NCBI RefSeq assembly: GCF_947179165.1
Contig: NC_077238.1
Coordinates: forward strand, 44,095,793-44,159,792
Direction: 5' to 3'
Source of the DNA: Solanum dulcamara
Taxonomy: Eukaryota > Streptophyta > Magnoliopsida > Solanales > Solanaceae
Length of the DNA stretch: 64,000 bases
The notes below the pieces were generated by a model. The model saw only the letters and a program-made list of their open reading frames with translations, did not search any database and was not told the DNA's origin. This document shows, piece by piece, positions 47,893 through 59,920 of this stretch. The position numbers and the translations under genes were made by a program. Numbering within the stretch: the first letter of the stretch is position 1; every line of letters starts with the position of its first letter.

Positions 47893-48973
47893 TGTCACAC
47901 CCCAAACTAGGGGGCGCAACGGGCATTTGGTACCCTATTTAACTGATTTAGCCACTGAAACATAATGGAAAGGAAATATTGAGGGGCGACTAGGCCGCCA
48001 CAATAACTTACTGAAAAGAGATATTAGACAGGCGAGGTCACAACAACATCAAAGACATAATGAATGAACGACAAGGCCAACTTAATTAATAAAGAACTAG
48101 CAAGACGACAAGGCTGTAATTGAAGCCATAAATATAATAAGCCGACAAGGCTATAAATGAAAGCTGAGAAGACCCAATAGAGTATGTCCACAAGTCTCTA
48201 CAAATTATACAACTCAAATGGTTGGGAAAATTCCCTAGGATTCCAACAATTATATATAAAACTCAAGAACGAAAAACCTACAGACAACCAACAACTCCAG
48301 GAAGAACGGAGCTTTTCAACCCTCACTTGAGACAACACCCCTATTGCAAGACTGATCGGGACTTTGTCTAAACCTGCAGCACGAATGCAGAGTTCCCAGG
48401 CAATGACACGTTAATACGAATAAAAATTTACTGATATATAAGATGGAAAGTGGAATCATAAATAGTTGTAATAAAAAAGGTAAAAGAGATACCACTTGAA
48501 ACTAAAACTCTGATAGCCTCAATAGCCGACATTTGACCTCATAATAATCAAATATGCATGGTATGCTCGTGTAATTATATGTAGTGAATACATATATATA
48601 GGTGCATGCATGATATACCAACAAACTGCTAGCAATAGCGGTCTCTTCCGATAGCTAATTGGTATCATATTGCCAACTTGTGGCCATCTGTACAATTTAT
48701 ATAGTCTTCTGGGAAAATAGGCCCCCTTTCCTCCGACTATAGCTCAGATTTCATTATAACATGTCGTGTATGATATGAACTTTGAATGCACACAATATGC
48801 CATAACAATTTACCTAATCTTGGCTTTTGCGTACTCTTATTCTGATAATCTCGTAATCACTTTCTTATAATGTGTAAATGTCTCACAAGTTCTCATATAC
48901 TTTCTAAATAAACTTGAAAACTTAACTTGACTTTAGATAGGTAACTTAAACCTGAGAATGTTCACAAAGATCT
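47893..48973 (-). repeat. LTR E, main part
   Basis: Starts TGTCACACCCCAAACT, a standard LTR end for gypsy elements. It is cut at 48974 by gypsy copy 2. A GGGGTATTACA end at 59,940-59,950, whose reverse complement is TGTAATACCCC, is a good candidate for its other end. Flanks GAGTT (47888-47892) and GAATT (59951-59955) then form a 4/5 target duplication. The reading as a split solo LTR is an inference. Confidence 0.6.
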
Positions 48974-51236
48974 TGTCACGACCCGATCCTAGGGCCTAGA
49001 TGCGACACGGCGAATGAGACACCCGAAGGTACCTCACTCGAGCCTCTTAGCATTCATTAAGCATTTCATTAGTAACGATAAATAATAATAAGCGGAAATA
49101 AAAACATTTATCCATTTATGTCTAAGCATACCTCTACTAATAGACTTGACGGGGGCTAAGACATGTCCCTAGCTCACCCTTAATATAAGTGTCATGAAAT
49201 GCTTTAAATAAAGTCTTACTATTCTACATAACCAAAGCTTAGAATAAAAGGGATGTTGTCCCCGAAACATGGGAACTCACCACTAGCAAATCTTCAACTA
49301 ATAAGAGTTAGCCACGTGGAGGAGATCGAGGAGCGGCGTCGGTTCCTACATGGTGATATCATGTAGGCCAAAGTATGCGTTAGTACTTTGAATGTACTAA
49401 GTATGTGGTATGCTATGAAATGAAGAACATAAGAGGGATATGAGAAATCAATATGCATGAGTGAATGCATGCATTGAACATCATCATAGGAAACCTTAAA
49501 ATATTTATTTTTTTGTGGGTAAGTGACAATAACCGACATTTAAGACCATGCGAGCTATTACATGGAATACAACATAACCCCCTACGTTGGCATAGGGAGT
49601 CTACTTGCCGGGTAGAACTCCATTCAATTTACATTCATTTATTTAACATTTGGTGGCTACAAGGGCCTAGCCGACAAGGGCTCCTATGGTGGCACATAGT
49701 TAATGCAACATGAGACTTTACTTAAGGACCCCTTAGATCGAGTCCCCATCTACATGCTACATTCGGTGCTAGGTCAAATCCCACGGAATAACATTTATAT
49801 ATATATATATATATATATCTCATAATAACATAAGCATTGTATAACTTTAGACATCAAATCATTTCCGGTGGAATAGCTCATTAAACATTTCATTTGATTC
49901 AACTATGTGAGAATTATCCCTTCACGTTGAATCCCTTCTTTGGCTTAAAGCCCTTTCATCATCATTCAATCATTTCTCAAGACTCCCTTAATCATGGTCA
50001 TTTGCTTCATAAACTTCCAATTCAACTCTATTTCACTTTACTTTAATCATGAGGAAAACTAGGTGGAATTTCTTCATAAAACCTTTAAATGTATTTTGAA
50101 GAATTATTGCAAGCAAGAGAATGATGAAATGCATCAATTTAAAACGTCTCAAAATAATCCACCATTCATATTTAAAACCCTCCTTCAAGCCTTCATAGAG
50201 GCACATTAGTAAATCATTCAATTCATGCAATTGAGAGTCAAAATACATCAATATAGGTAAATAAACTCAAATTACGCCATAATCTATGCATTTAAAATCA
50301 TCATATAAAATCCCATGAAGATTCACCCTTAAAATTTCAATATAAATTTTGAAAGGAACTTTTGGACTCCATGGGTAGAAGGACCCATGGATGGAAGCTC
50401 ACATACCTTGAGGAGTCAACTCTTGAATGAAAAACTTGAAAATGAATGGAGGCTTGATCTTCTTGGAGATGGAGGAAGAAGGCTTGAGAGTACTTGGGAG
50501 GTTAGGGCTTTTGTTCTTAGAGTGTGAGTGAGAGTAAATGAGAAAAGGAGGCTTAGGAGTCTCTTACTAGGTGATTTTTCCTCTCAAAACGACCTCACTT
50601 TGGGTAACACACAAGGAAAGGCCGAAATGCCCCTTAAAAATCTGGAAAATGGGCTAAGACCCTGCTGGCGCTATAGTGGCGCGTCGCGCCACTGCAGCGC
50701 CAAGAAAAAATGGGCTTAAAAACCCTGCAACCTAATAGTGGCACGTTGCGCCATAGACCAAACTACTGAGGCTATTTTCTGGCGCTATAGTGGCGCGTCG
50801 CGCCACTGGAGCGCCAGGCCTAAAAATCCTACAGTGGTCGCCCAGGCCTGAAATCCCTGCAGTACTAGTATGTAGTAAAATGTTCATAACTTTTGACTCC
50901 GAACTCCAAAAATTGCAATCTTGGTGCCGTTGGAAAGAAGACTCAAAGACCTTTAATTTGGTAAGTCGTGGTCCACCCATATCATTATATTCCAGGAGAT
51001 ATGGTAGTTTGAAGTTGACCCTTACACGAACTCATTCCGGAAACTTAGTCGATGGGAATTCTTTAGACTTGGCTTGGTGTTAGAGATCCCTTATGACCCC
51101 TAAACACATCCAACACACTTCAATTACTTAGAAATTGATCCTAACTCATATATGAAATTAGAAGTCGTTGGGTTCAAGCCTATATGCCTATAAAGGATGG
51201 TTCGGGTCTTGACATGAAAGTTCTCAAGGCATTACA
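48974..51236 (-). repeat. 3' LTR of chromovirus copy 2
   Basis: TGTCACGACCCGATCC...GGCATTACA. GTATGTG complement at 50400-50406; stem TCCATGGGT / ACCCATGGA at 50368-50376 and 50383-50391. GC-rich palindromes around GTGGCGCGTCGCGCCAC at 50,670-50,700 and 50,785-50,815, with a diverged third at 50,740. (AT)n microsatellite at 49,795-49,818. Confidence 0.93.
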
Positions 51237-51275
51237 ATATCTCCCCCTTGGAAACATTCGTCCTCGAATGAGATT
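51237..51275 (-). promoter_or_regulatory. Polypurine tract and CATTCG hairpin of chromovirus copy 2
   Basis: In minus sense: CATTCG-AGGA-CGAATG, TTTCC, AAGGGGGAGATAT, then the LTR start TGTAATGCC. The same arrangement precedes the LTRs of the 5S-bearing element. Confidence 0.85.
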
Positions 51276-51476
51276 TATTAGCATAGAGGGGGAATTGGCA
51301 CGAGGACTAGCAGCCCAACATATATACAATGACACTTGAAATGCATCAACCATGAAATCATTAAATTTAAGCATAAAACATAACTTTAAAATTCAACTTC
51401 ATGAACATGCAATATGAGGACTCAAACGAACCGTATTATAGAAGTCTTAAACATTGAGTGTGAGTAACTTAGTACC

Positions 51477-53780
51477 TTAGACTTGAGTAGAATGGAAAAG
51501 GTGAGGATAACGTTTCATCATATCTGTTTCCGCTTCCCATGTAGCGCTTTCAACTTGTTGATTCCTCCAAAGGACTTTAACAGATGCAACCTCTTTATTC
51601 CTCAACCTCTTAATTTGCCGGTCTAAAATTTCAATCGGGACCTCTTCATAGGTCAAGTTTTCTTCAACATTCACTACTTCCAAAGGAACAATAGAATTAG
51701 GATCACCCACACATTTTCTCAACATGGACACATGGAACACTGGGTGAACCATGGCCATTTCCAATGGTAACTCCAACTCGTAAGCAACTTTGCCAACGCG
51801 CCGTAAGATTTTATATGGCCCTACATACCTAGGGCTCAATTTTCCTTTCTTACCAAATCGAACCACACTCTTCATGGGTGAAACCTTTAAATACACCCAG
51901 TCATCCACATTAAACTCAAGATCCCTTCTTCTGGTGTCGGAATATGATTTTTGACGACTTTGCGCCGTTTTCAACCTTTCTCTAATGAGCTTCACCTTCT
52001 TTATAGCATCAAGTACCAAATCGGGGCCCAACAAGGTCATCTCACCTACATCAAACCAACCAACCGGAGATCTACACCGTCTCCCATACAAAGCTTCAAA
52101 TGGCGCCATTTCAATACTTGAGTGGTAACTATTATTATAGGAAAACTCGATGAGCGGTAGATGATCATCCCAATTCCCTTTGAACTCCAACACGCAAGCC
52201 CTTAACATATCTTCTAGTGTTTGAATTGTCCTTTCGGCTTGTCTATCTGTTTGAGGATGGAATGCAGTGCTCAACCTTACCTTAGTACCGAGGCCCTTTT
52301 GAAATGATCTCCAAAAGTGAGAAGTAAATTGGGTAGCACGATCCGAAATAATGGACAACGGCACACCATGCAACCTTACCAACTCCCGAATATACAACTT
52401 CGCATAGTCTTCGGCACTATAAGAAGTTTTAACCGGTAGGAAGTGAGTCGACTTAGTCATCCTATCAACAATTACCCAAATCGAATCATGACGCTTCCGG
52501 GTATGAGGCAAACCCACTACAAAATCCATATTCACATCTTCTCACTTCCAAGTAGGAATTTCAATGTCTTGGGCTAGGCCACCCGGCCTTTGATGTTCGT
52601 CATTCACTTGTTGGCAATTCGGACATTCAGACACGAACCTCGCTATGTCTTTCTTCATCCCACCCCACCAATAAAATTCTTTTAAGTCTTGGTACATTTT
52701 CGTCGAACCGGGATGAATTGAGTATGAAGAATTGTGGGCCTCCTTCAAAATCAAGCTCCTTATGCCATCCACATCTGGAACACATAATCGACCTTGGTAG
52801 TATAGCACCCCATCCCCCCATTGGGAAAAGACCCCTACCTTCTTTTCCTTCACCAACTTCTTTAATTCAACAAACGTCGGGTCAAGATCTTGAGTTGACT
52901 TAACATCCACCACCAAAGAGGATTCGGACCCATTTTGAACAACCATGCCACCATTATTGGTACCACATAACTTCACCCCTAATCTAGCCAACCGGTGAAC
53001 ATCTTTCACCAACTCCCTCTTCCCTTCATTAACATGGGCCACGCTCCCCACAGACACTCTACTAAGTGCATCGGCAACCACATTAGCTTTACCCGGATGG
53101 TAATGCATACTCATGTCATAGTCCTTGAGGAGTTCTAGCCACCTTCTTTATCTTAGATTAAGGTCCTTTTGGGTGAACACGTATTGAAGACTTTTATGAT
53201 CGGTATACACATCCACATGCACCCCATAGAGGTAATGCCGCCAAATCTTCAAAGCAAAAACAACGGCCGCCAATTCAAGGTCATGGGTAGGGTAGTTACG
53301 CTTATGCACCTTCAATTGCCTAGAAGCATAGGCTACGACCTTGCCATTTTGCATTAAGACACAACCCAAACCAATTTTTGAAGCATCACAATAAACCACA
53401 AACCCTTCTAATCCTTTCGGTAGAGTCAAAATAGGAGCGGAGGTAAGTCGATCTTTCAAGGTTTGGAAACTCTTTTCACACTCATTCGTCCATATGAATT
53501 CCGCTTTCTTTTGGGTCAGTTTCGTCATAGGAGATGAGATAGAAGAAATCCCTTCGACGAACCTTCTATAGTATCCGGCTAGACCTAAGAAGCTCCTAAT
53601 GTCCGAAGGAGACAATGGTCTAGGCCAATTCTTCACAACCTCCATTTTCTTAGGATCAACCTGGATTCCATCACCGGACACTACGTGACCAAGAAATGCC
53701 ACCTCCTTCAACCAAAATTCACACTTACTAAATTTTGCAAACAATTGTCTATCCCTCAACGTTTGAAGTAAAACCCTCAA
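51477..53780 (-). pseudogene. Chromovirus copy 2: RNase H and integrase (nonsense mutations only)
   Basis: Same frame throughout. Connection [15 protein letters not shown]; RNase H start [16 protein letters not shown], later [30 protein letters not shown], then ADALSRVS. Integrase zinc domain [13 protein letters not shown] ... CPNCQQVN (HHCC complete). The catalytic core starts [10 protein letters not shown]; with that M as residue 1 the DDE residues are D4, D65 (SDRATQF, Ala in place of the usual Gly) and E101, giving DD35E spacing. The C-terminal ILDRQIKRLRNKEVASVKVLW...ATWEAE is the chromodomain-like tail of Tekay/Del. Stops at 53150-53148 (where a Gln is usual) and 52544-52542 (TGG Trp to TGA). 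Confidence 0.9.
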
Positions 53781-55073
53781 GTGATTCTTATGTTCTTCCT
53801 CACCTCAAGAGTAAATCAAAATATCGTCGATGAAGACTACAACAAAAGTATCAAGGTAGGGCTTGAACACTCTATTCATTAGGTCCATAAAAACCGCCGG
53901 CGCATTCGTCAACCCAAAACTCATCACCACAAACTCGAAGTGACCATACCTTGTTCGAAAGGCCATTTTGGGAATGTCACACTCTCTCACCTTTAGTTGG
54001 TGATAGCCGGATCGAAGGTCAATCTTGGAGAAGTGACTTGCTCCTTGCAATTGATCGAACAAGTCATCTATTCTAGGAATTGGGTATTTGTTCTTAATAG
54101 TTACCTTATTTAATTGCCGGTAGTCTATGCACATGCGAAGCGACCCATCATTCTTCCTTACAAATAGCACAGGAGCACCCCACGGTGAAATACTGGGCCT
54201 TATGAACCCTTTTTCTAACAAGTCCTTTAACTGTTCCTTTAACTCTTTCAGTTCTGCTGGGGCCATCCGATAAGGAGGAATAGAGATAGGTTGGGTGTTG
54301 GGGAGGAGATCGATACCAAAATCAACTTCCCTTTCGGGAGGGACACCGGGAAGGTCATCAGGAAAGACATCGGGGAACTCATTGACTATGGTAACCGACT
54401 CAAGAGGAGGACTTTTGGAGTCGACATCCCTCACCCTCACAATGTGGTAAATACAACCCTTAGAAATCATTTTTCGAGCCTTAAGATAAGAAATGAACCT
54501 ACCCTTCACCACCAAATCATGGCCCTCCCATTCAATAACGGACTCCTTAGGAAATTGGAACTTGACTCGACGAGTCCTACAATCTATGGAAGCATAAGAT
54601 GCATGTAACCAATCCATCCCAAGGATGACATCGAAATCTATCATATCAAGCTCAATGAGATCACAAGGAATAACTTTATGAAAAACAGACACGGGACAAC
54701 CCCTATAGACCTTCCTAGCAATAACCGATTCACCCACGGGGGTAGACACCAAATAAGGCTCTAATAACATTTCGGGTGACATATCAAACCTATTTGCTAA
54801 AAATGGGGTAACAAATGACAAGTTTGCACCGGGATCCAACAATGCATATACATCAAAAGTAAAGACCTTTAACATACCGGTAACAACATTTGGGGCCACC
54901 TCAACTCCTTGCCTCCCTTGCAATGCATAGAAACGGTTGGTGCGTTGTCCACTTCCTTGAGCTTGTTGGCCATGAGCAACTTGGCCTTGAGGCCTACCAC
55001 CACCACCACTTCTACAATCCCGAGCATGATGACCTGGCTTGCCGCATTTGAAGCACGCATTTGAGCCCGCCAA
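53781..55073 (-). pseudogene. Chromovirus copy 2: zinc knuckle, protease and reverse transcriptase
   Basis: The first codons give the CCHC zinc knuckle [14 protein letters not shown] (residues 7-20 from 55073). Protease: [17 protein letters not shown] with active site D-P-G, then [72 protein letters not shown], catalytic FIDDILIYS (residues about 413-422). All motifs are intact until a TGA at 53807-53805, probably from CGA. The enzyme copies element RNA into DNA in cytoplasmic particles. Confidence 0.92.
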
Positions 55074-56066
55074 GCACTCCCCTTTGTGGGCCTTCCCACA
55101 CTTCCCACATGAGGGAAAAGCTTAGGTACCAATGTTGTCTCTTGGGGTCATTAAGTTAGGACCCTTGTCTTTGTTGAATTTGGGAGTGGGGGCATTTGTA
55201 GAACCTTGCCCCAAGAATCGTTGACTGCCTTGGCCCTTGCTAATGCCACCATGACCAGACCTTTGAGGGTTGAACCCTCCACCATCCACTCTAACCCTTT
55301 TGAACCCTCTAGACCTTTCCCTCAACTTCTCTTCTTCGATTTGTTCGGCATAAGTCATTAACCGAGAGATGTCCATCTCCTTGACCAACATGGCCATTTT
55401 GCACTCTTTGGACACCAAGCTTGAAACACCAGAAACAAACTTACTCATCCTTGCGCGGGAGTCGGAGACCATGAAGGGAGCATATTTGGACAACCTTGTA
55501 AATTTGAGGGCATATTCCCTCACACTCATGCTTACTTGTCGGAGGTTGATGAACTATTGGACCTTGGCCTCCCTCAACTCCAATGGAAAGAAACGGTCTA
55601 AGAAAGCACCTTTGAACTCTTCCCATTCAATCGGCCCAACTTCCTTACCTCTCTCCACAACCCATTGCTCGTGCCACACTCCATCCACACCCTTGAGTTG
55701 ATAGGCTGCTAGTTCGGCCTTTTCATTTGATGGGGCACCCAAGATTGCCACAATCCGATACACCTTCTCAATGAACTCCATAGCGTTCTCATCTATTTTA
55801 GAACCATCAAAATCCAGTGGATTCATCCTCTGAAACTCCCGAATCCTAGTGGCCGTATTTTGTACTTGGGGAGGGGGAACACGTTGATGCCCTTGGTTGG
55901 CCATAGCTTGAGCCAATAATGTGATGACGTTTCGGAACTCGGCATGGGACACCCCTTCCTCATAATATGGGATATCCGGAACCGGAGGAGGTTGGTCCTC
56001 ATCGTCAACCCTTGCCCTTCAGGGTGGTACCCTTGCCCTTTGAGGTGGTCTTCCACAAGGCATCAT
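55074..56066 (-). pseudogene. Chromovirus copy 2: gag
   Basis: Start chosen at the tandem ATG-ATG 56066/56063 (MMPCGRPPQRARVPP), in phase with everything downstream. Contains SHAEFRNVITLLAQAMANQ, the gag core REFQRMNPLDFDGS...AMEFIEKVYRI, EWEEFKGAFLDRFFPLEL and FINLRQVSMSVREYALKFTRLSKYAP, then MDISRLMTYAEQIEEEKLRE and a basic Gly/Ser-rich linker. Stops: TGA 56021-56019 (codon 16, probably CGA Arg), TAG 55556-55554 (Glu position) and TAA 55124-55122. No frameshift. Confidence 0.9.
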
Positions 56067-56280
56067 CTAAAGAAACACGAAACAGGTTGTTAGTTATAGG
56101 AAGGCTTAGGACACTCTGAGGCACGACATGAATTTGAAAGAAGTGAAAAACTTTCCTAAACGTCTCATAGCCTCCCATTCATAATTGTGGCGCGCTTCAC
56201 AACCATGAACAAGACCCTATTTGACGCGGTATGTTGGACTCCGAGGATCATTTCAAAACCTTGTGCTCTGACACCAAGTT
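56067..56280 (-). other. 5' leader and primer-binding site of chromovirus copy 2
   Basis: Short leader between the 5' LTR and gag. PBS complement GCTCTGACACCA at 56265-56276, spaced four bases (AGTT) from the LTR. Confidence 0.85.
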
Positions 56281-58542
56281 TGTCATGACCCGAGCCTAGA
56301 GCCTAGACGCGACACGGTGAATGAGACACCCGAAGGTACCTCACTCGAGCCTCTTAGCATTCATTAAGCATTTCATTAGTAAAGATAAATAATAATAAGC
56401 GGAAATAAAAACATTTATCCATTTATGTCCAAACATACCTCTACTAATAGACTTGGCGGGGGCTAAGACATGTCCCTAGCTCATCCTCAATAAATGTGTC
56501 ACGAAATGCTTTAAATAAAGTCTTACTATTCTACATAACCAAAGCTTAGAATAAAAGGGATGTTGTCCCCGAAACATGGGAACTCACCACTAGCAAATCT
56601 TCAACTAATAAGAGTTAGCCACGTGGAAGAGATCGAGGAGCGGCGTCGGTTCCTACATGGTGATATCATGTAGGCAAAAGTATGCGTTAGTACTTTGAAT
56701 GTACTAAGTATATGAGTATGCTATGAAATGAAGAACATAAGAGGGACATGAGAAATCAATATGCATGAGTGAATGCATGCATTGAACATCATCATAGGAA
56801 ACCTTAAAATATTTATTTTTTTGTGGGGAAGTGACCATAACCGACATTTAAGACCATGCGAGCTATTACATGGAATCCAACATAACCCCCTACGTTGGCA
56901 CGGGGAGTCTACTTGCCGGGTAGAACTCCATTCAATTTACATTCATTTATTTAACATTTGGTGGCTACAAGGGCCTAGCCGACAAGGGCTCCTATGGTGG
57001 CACATAGTTAATGCAACATGAGACTTTACTTAAGGACCCCTTAGGTCGAGTTCCCATCTACATGCTACATTCGGTGCTAGGTCAAATCCCACGGAATAAC
57101 ATTTATATATATATATATATATATATTATAATAACATAAGCATTGTATAACTTTAGACATCAAATCATTTCCGGTGGAATAGCTCATTAAACATTTCATT
57201 TAATTCAACTATGTGAGAATTATCCCTTCACGTTGAACCCCTTCTTTGGCTTAAAGCCCTTTCATCATCATTCAATCATTTCTCAAGACTCCCTTAATCA
57301 TGGGCATTTGCTTCATAAACTTCCAATTCAACTCTATTTCACTTTACTTTAATCATGAGGCAAACTAGGTGGAATTTCTTCATAAAACCTTTAAATGTAT
57401 TTTGAAGAATTATTGCAAGCAAGAGAATGATGAAATGCATCAATTTAAAACATCTCAAAATAATCCACCATTCATATTTAAAACCCTCCTTCAAGCCTTC
57501 ATACAGGCACATTAGTAAATCATTCAATTCATGCAATTGAGAGTCAAAATACATCAATATAGGTAAATAAACTCAAATTACGCCATAATCTATGCATTTA
57601 AAATCATCATATAAAATCCCATGAAGATTCACCCTTAAAATTTCAATATAAATTTTGAAAGGAACTTTTGGACTCCATGGGTAGAAGGACCCATGGATGG
57701 AAGCTCACATACCTTGAGGAGTCAACTCTTGAATGAAAAACTTGAAAATGAATGGAGGCTTGATCTTCTTGGAGATGGAGGAAGAAGGCTTGAGAGTACT
57801 TGGGAGGTTAGGGCTTTTGTTCTTAGAGTGTGAGTGAGAGTAAATGAGAAAAGGAGGCTTAGGAGTCTCTTACTAGGTGATTTTTCCTCTCAAAACGACC
57901 TCACTTTGGGTAACACACAAGGAAAGGCCGAAATGCCCCTTAAAAATCTGGAAAATGGGCTAAGACCCTGCTGGCGCTATAGTGGCGCGTCGTGCCACTG
58001 CAGCGCCAAGCAAAAATGGGCTTAAAAACCCTGCAACCTAATACTGGCGCGTCGCGCCATAGACCAAACTACTAAGGCTGTTTTCTGGCGCTATAGTGGC
58101 GCGTCGCGCCACTGGAGCGCCAGGCCTAAAAATCCTGCAGTGGTCGCCCAGGCCTGAAATCCCTGCAGTACTAGTATGTAGTAAAATGGTCATAACATTT
58201 GACTCCAAACTCCAAAAATTGCAATCTTGGTGCCGTTGGAAAGAAGACTCAAAGACCTTTAATTTGGTAAGTCGTGGTCCACCCAGATCATTATATTCCA
58301 GGAGATATGGTCGTTTGAAGTTGACCCTTACACGAACTCATTCCGGAAATTTAATCGATGGGAATTCTTTGGACTTGGCTTGGTGTTAGAGATCCCTTAT
58401 GACCCCTAAACACATCCAACACACTTCAATTACTTAGAAATTGATCCTAACTCATATATGAAATTAGAAGTCGTTGGGTTCAAGCCTATACGCCTATGAA
58501 AGATGGTTCGGGTCTTGACATGAAAGTTCTCAAGGCATTACA
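56281..58542 (-). repeat. 5' LTR of chromovirus copy 2
   Basis: TGTCATGACCCGAGCC...GGCATTACA, partner of 48974-51236. The stem TCCATGGGT / ACCCATGGA is at 57674-57682 and 57689-57697. GGCGCG palindromes at 57,970-58,010, 58,043-58,057 and 58,087-58,125. (AT)n at 57,105-57,126, slightly different in length from the other LTR. Confidence 0.93.
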
Positions 58543-58600
58543 ATATCTCCCCCTTGGAAACATTCGTCCTCGAATGAGATTCATTAGCATAGAGGGGGAA
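58543..58600 (-). other. Truncated internal end (PPT side) of an upstream chromovirus copy
   Basis: Matches 51237-51294 almost base for base (PPT, CATTCG inverted repeat, 'agcatagaggggga'), then switches abruptly to viral sequence at about 58,600. Its presence outside the 5' LTR implies a former LTR-int-LTR-int tandem like that of the 5S-bearing array. Confidence 0.8.
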
Positions 58601-58607
58601 CAAATCA

Positions 58608-59309
58608 ATGAATATATATGAAGATAGATGGTCAGACTTAAACAAATCTATAATAGGATTAATAGAAGTAGATATGATAAATAATGGAGGAATATTTTAT
58701 AGCAACCCAGATTTCTTAATGAATCTAAAAGAATTCAAAACACATATTAAAATAGGAATCCAGACCAAAGGATACGAAGAAATGAATAATGGAAATAATT
58801 TACTAATGTGCATAGGTTTCATAGGGAAAATGACTTTAAGTAGTAATACAAAGTTTAAACTTCAAGTAAACGATGTAGTTAAAGTAATAGAAAACAAAGG
58901 AATAAAATTAATAAAGTCAATTAAGATAAACCCAGAAGAATACGCAAGACTAGAATGGAACTTAGACAAACTAAGCAAACCAAAAATATTTGCACCAGAG
59001 ATTTATTTAATGTATACTAGTTCTAGAGGACAAACTTCAATTAGATTCACTGATTATAATTATATAAGTCAAAAAGAACTAGATGCTAGTGAAATAGAAA
59101 GCACCATAGAAAAAGAACAAGAAGAATTTATGAACATAGAGATAATACAAGAAGGATACGAAGTAGACAAAGCCATAGGGAAAGCAAAATGGCTATATAA
59201 AGAAAATAGTTATATAATTTTTAAATGCAAAGGATGTAAAGGAGGCAAAATGGATATAATTGAGACAATAGAATATTTTAGAGAATTAAAGATGGAAATG
59301 ATAATTTAG
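58608..59309 (+). pseudogene. Pararetrovirus movement-protein-like fragment (233 codons)
   Basis: Begins MNIYEDRWSDL, then IGLIEVDM, FYSNPDFLMNLKEF, IQTKGYEEM, NNLLMCIGFIGKM, and near residue 140 RGQTSIRFTDYN. This order (D-RW, EVD, QTKGYE, NLL...IG, TS-RF-NY) is that of 30K-superfamily movement domains of badnavirus/petuvirus-like Caulimoviridae, proteins that modify plasmodesmata. The N-terminal part of the domain is missing, cut at the junction with the retrotransposon, and the first ATG is fortuitous. After residue 220 the frame runs into a stop at 59307-59309 while the overlapping frame stays open, indicating a single-base slip. Assignment is by motif recognition only; the exact genus is unknown. 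Confidence 0.68.
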
Positions 59310-59457
59310 CATATAGAACCGAAGAATCACAATATACTTCTACACTTTCTGATAATGAAGAAAATGAAGACATATTATCCATAATCAGTCGTAAAAAATT
59401 AATGAAAGCAACCAGCTCAACTAGTGCGAGCCCTTTCTAGGGAACAACTCCAGCTAC

Positions 59458-59920
59458 TGAACCTAAAAGAATTCAAAAAATATATTAAAATAGGAATCCA
59501 AACCAAAGAATGCAAAGAAATGAATAATGGAAATAATTTACTAATGTGCATAGGTTTCATAGAAAAAATGACTTTAAGTAGTAATACAAAGTTTAAACTT
59601 CAAGTAAACGATGTAGTTGAAGTAATGGGAAACAAAGGAATAAAATTAATAAAGCCAACTAAGATAAACCCAGAAAAATACGCAGGATTAGAATGAAACT
59701 TAGACAAACTAAGCAAACCAAAAGTATTTGCACCAGAGACTCATTTAATGTATACTAGTTCTAGAGGAGAAACTTTAATTAGATTCACTGATTAAAATTA
59801 TACAAGTCAAAAAGAACTAGATGATAGTGAAACAAAAAGCACCATAGAAATAGAACAAGAAGAATTTATGAACATAGAGATAATACAAGAAGGATATGAA
59901 GTAGATAAAGCCATATGGGA
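59458..59920 (+). pseudogene. Second, partial copy of the movement-protein-like region
   Basis: Repeats about 58,722-59,182 with scattered substitutions. Open from 59424 to 59696, then TGA at 59694-59696 and further stops. Starts mid-domain (LKEF) and ends at the AKW region of copy 1, so it is a partial direct duplication, as often seen in rearranged pararetrovirus fossils. Confidence 0.7.

Larger units (their letters stand above)
48974..58542 (-). mobile_element. Tekay/Del-type chromovirus (copy 2), young and nearly complete
   Basis: LTRs 48974-51236 and 56281-58542 (2263 and 2262 bp) are almost identical by eye. Primer-binding site TGGTGTCAGAGC (complement 56265-56276, 11 of 12); PPT AAGGGGGAGATAT next to the left LTR. 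The internal frame from 56066 to 51477 is one uninterrupted reading phase carrying gag, protease, RT, RNase H, integrase and a chromodomain-like tail, with six internal stops. To the right of its 5' LTR lies another 58 bp of PPT-side internal sequence before the viral fragment, so an upstream tandem copy once existed. Confidence 0.92.

Noticed and set aside
49795..49818. (AT)n tract as a regulatory site
   Set aside because: Simple microsatellite present in both LTRs of copy 2 with length variation; no further evidence.
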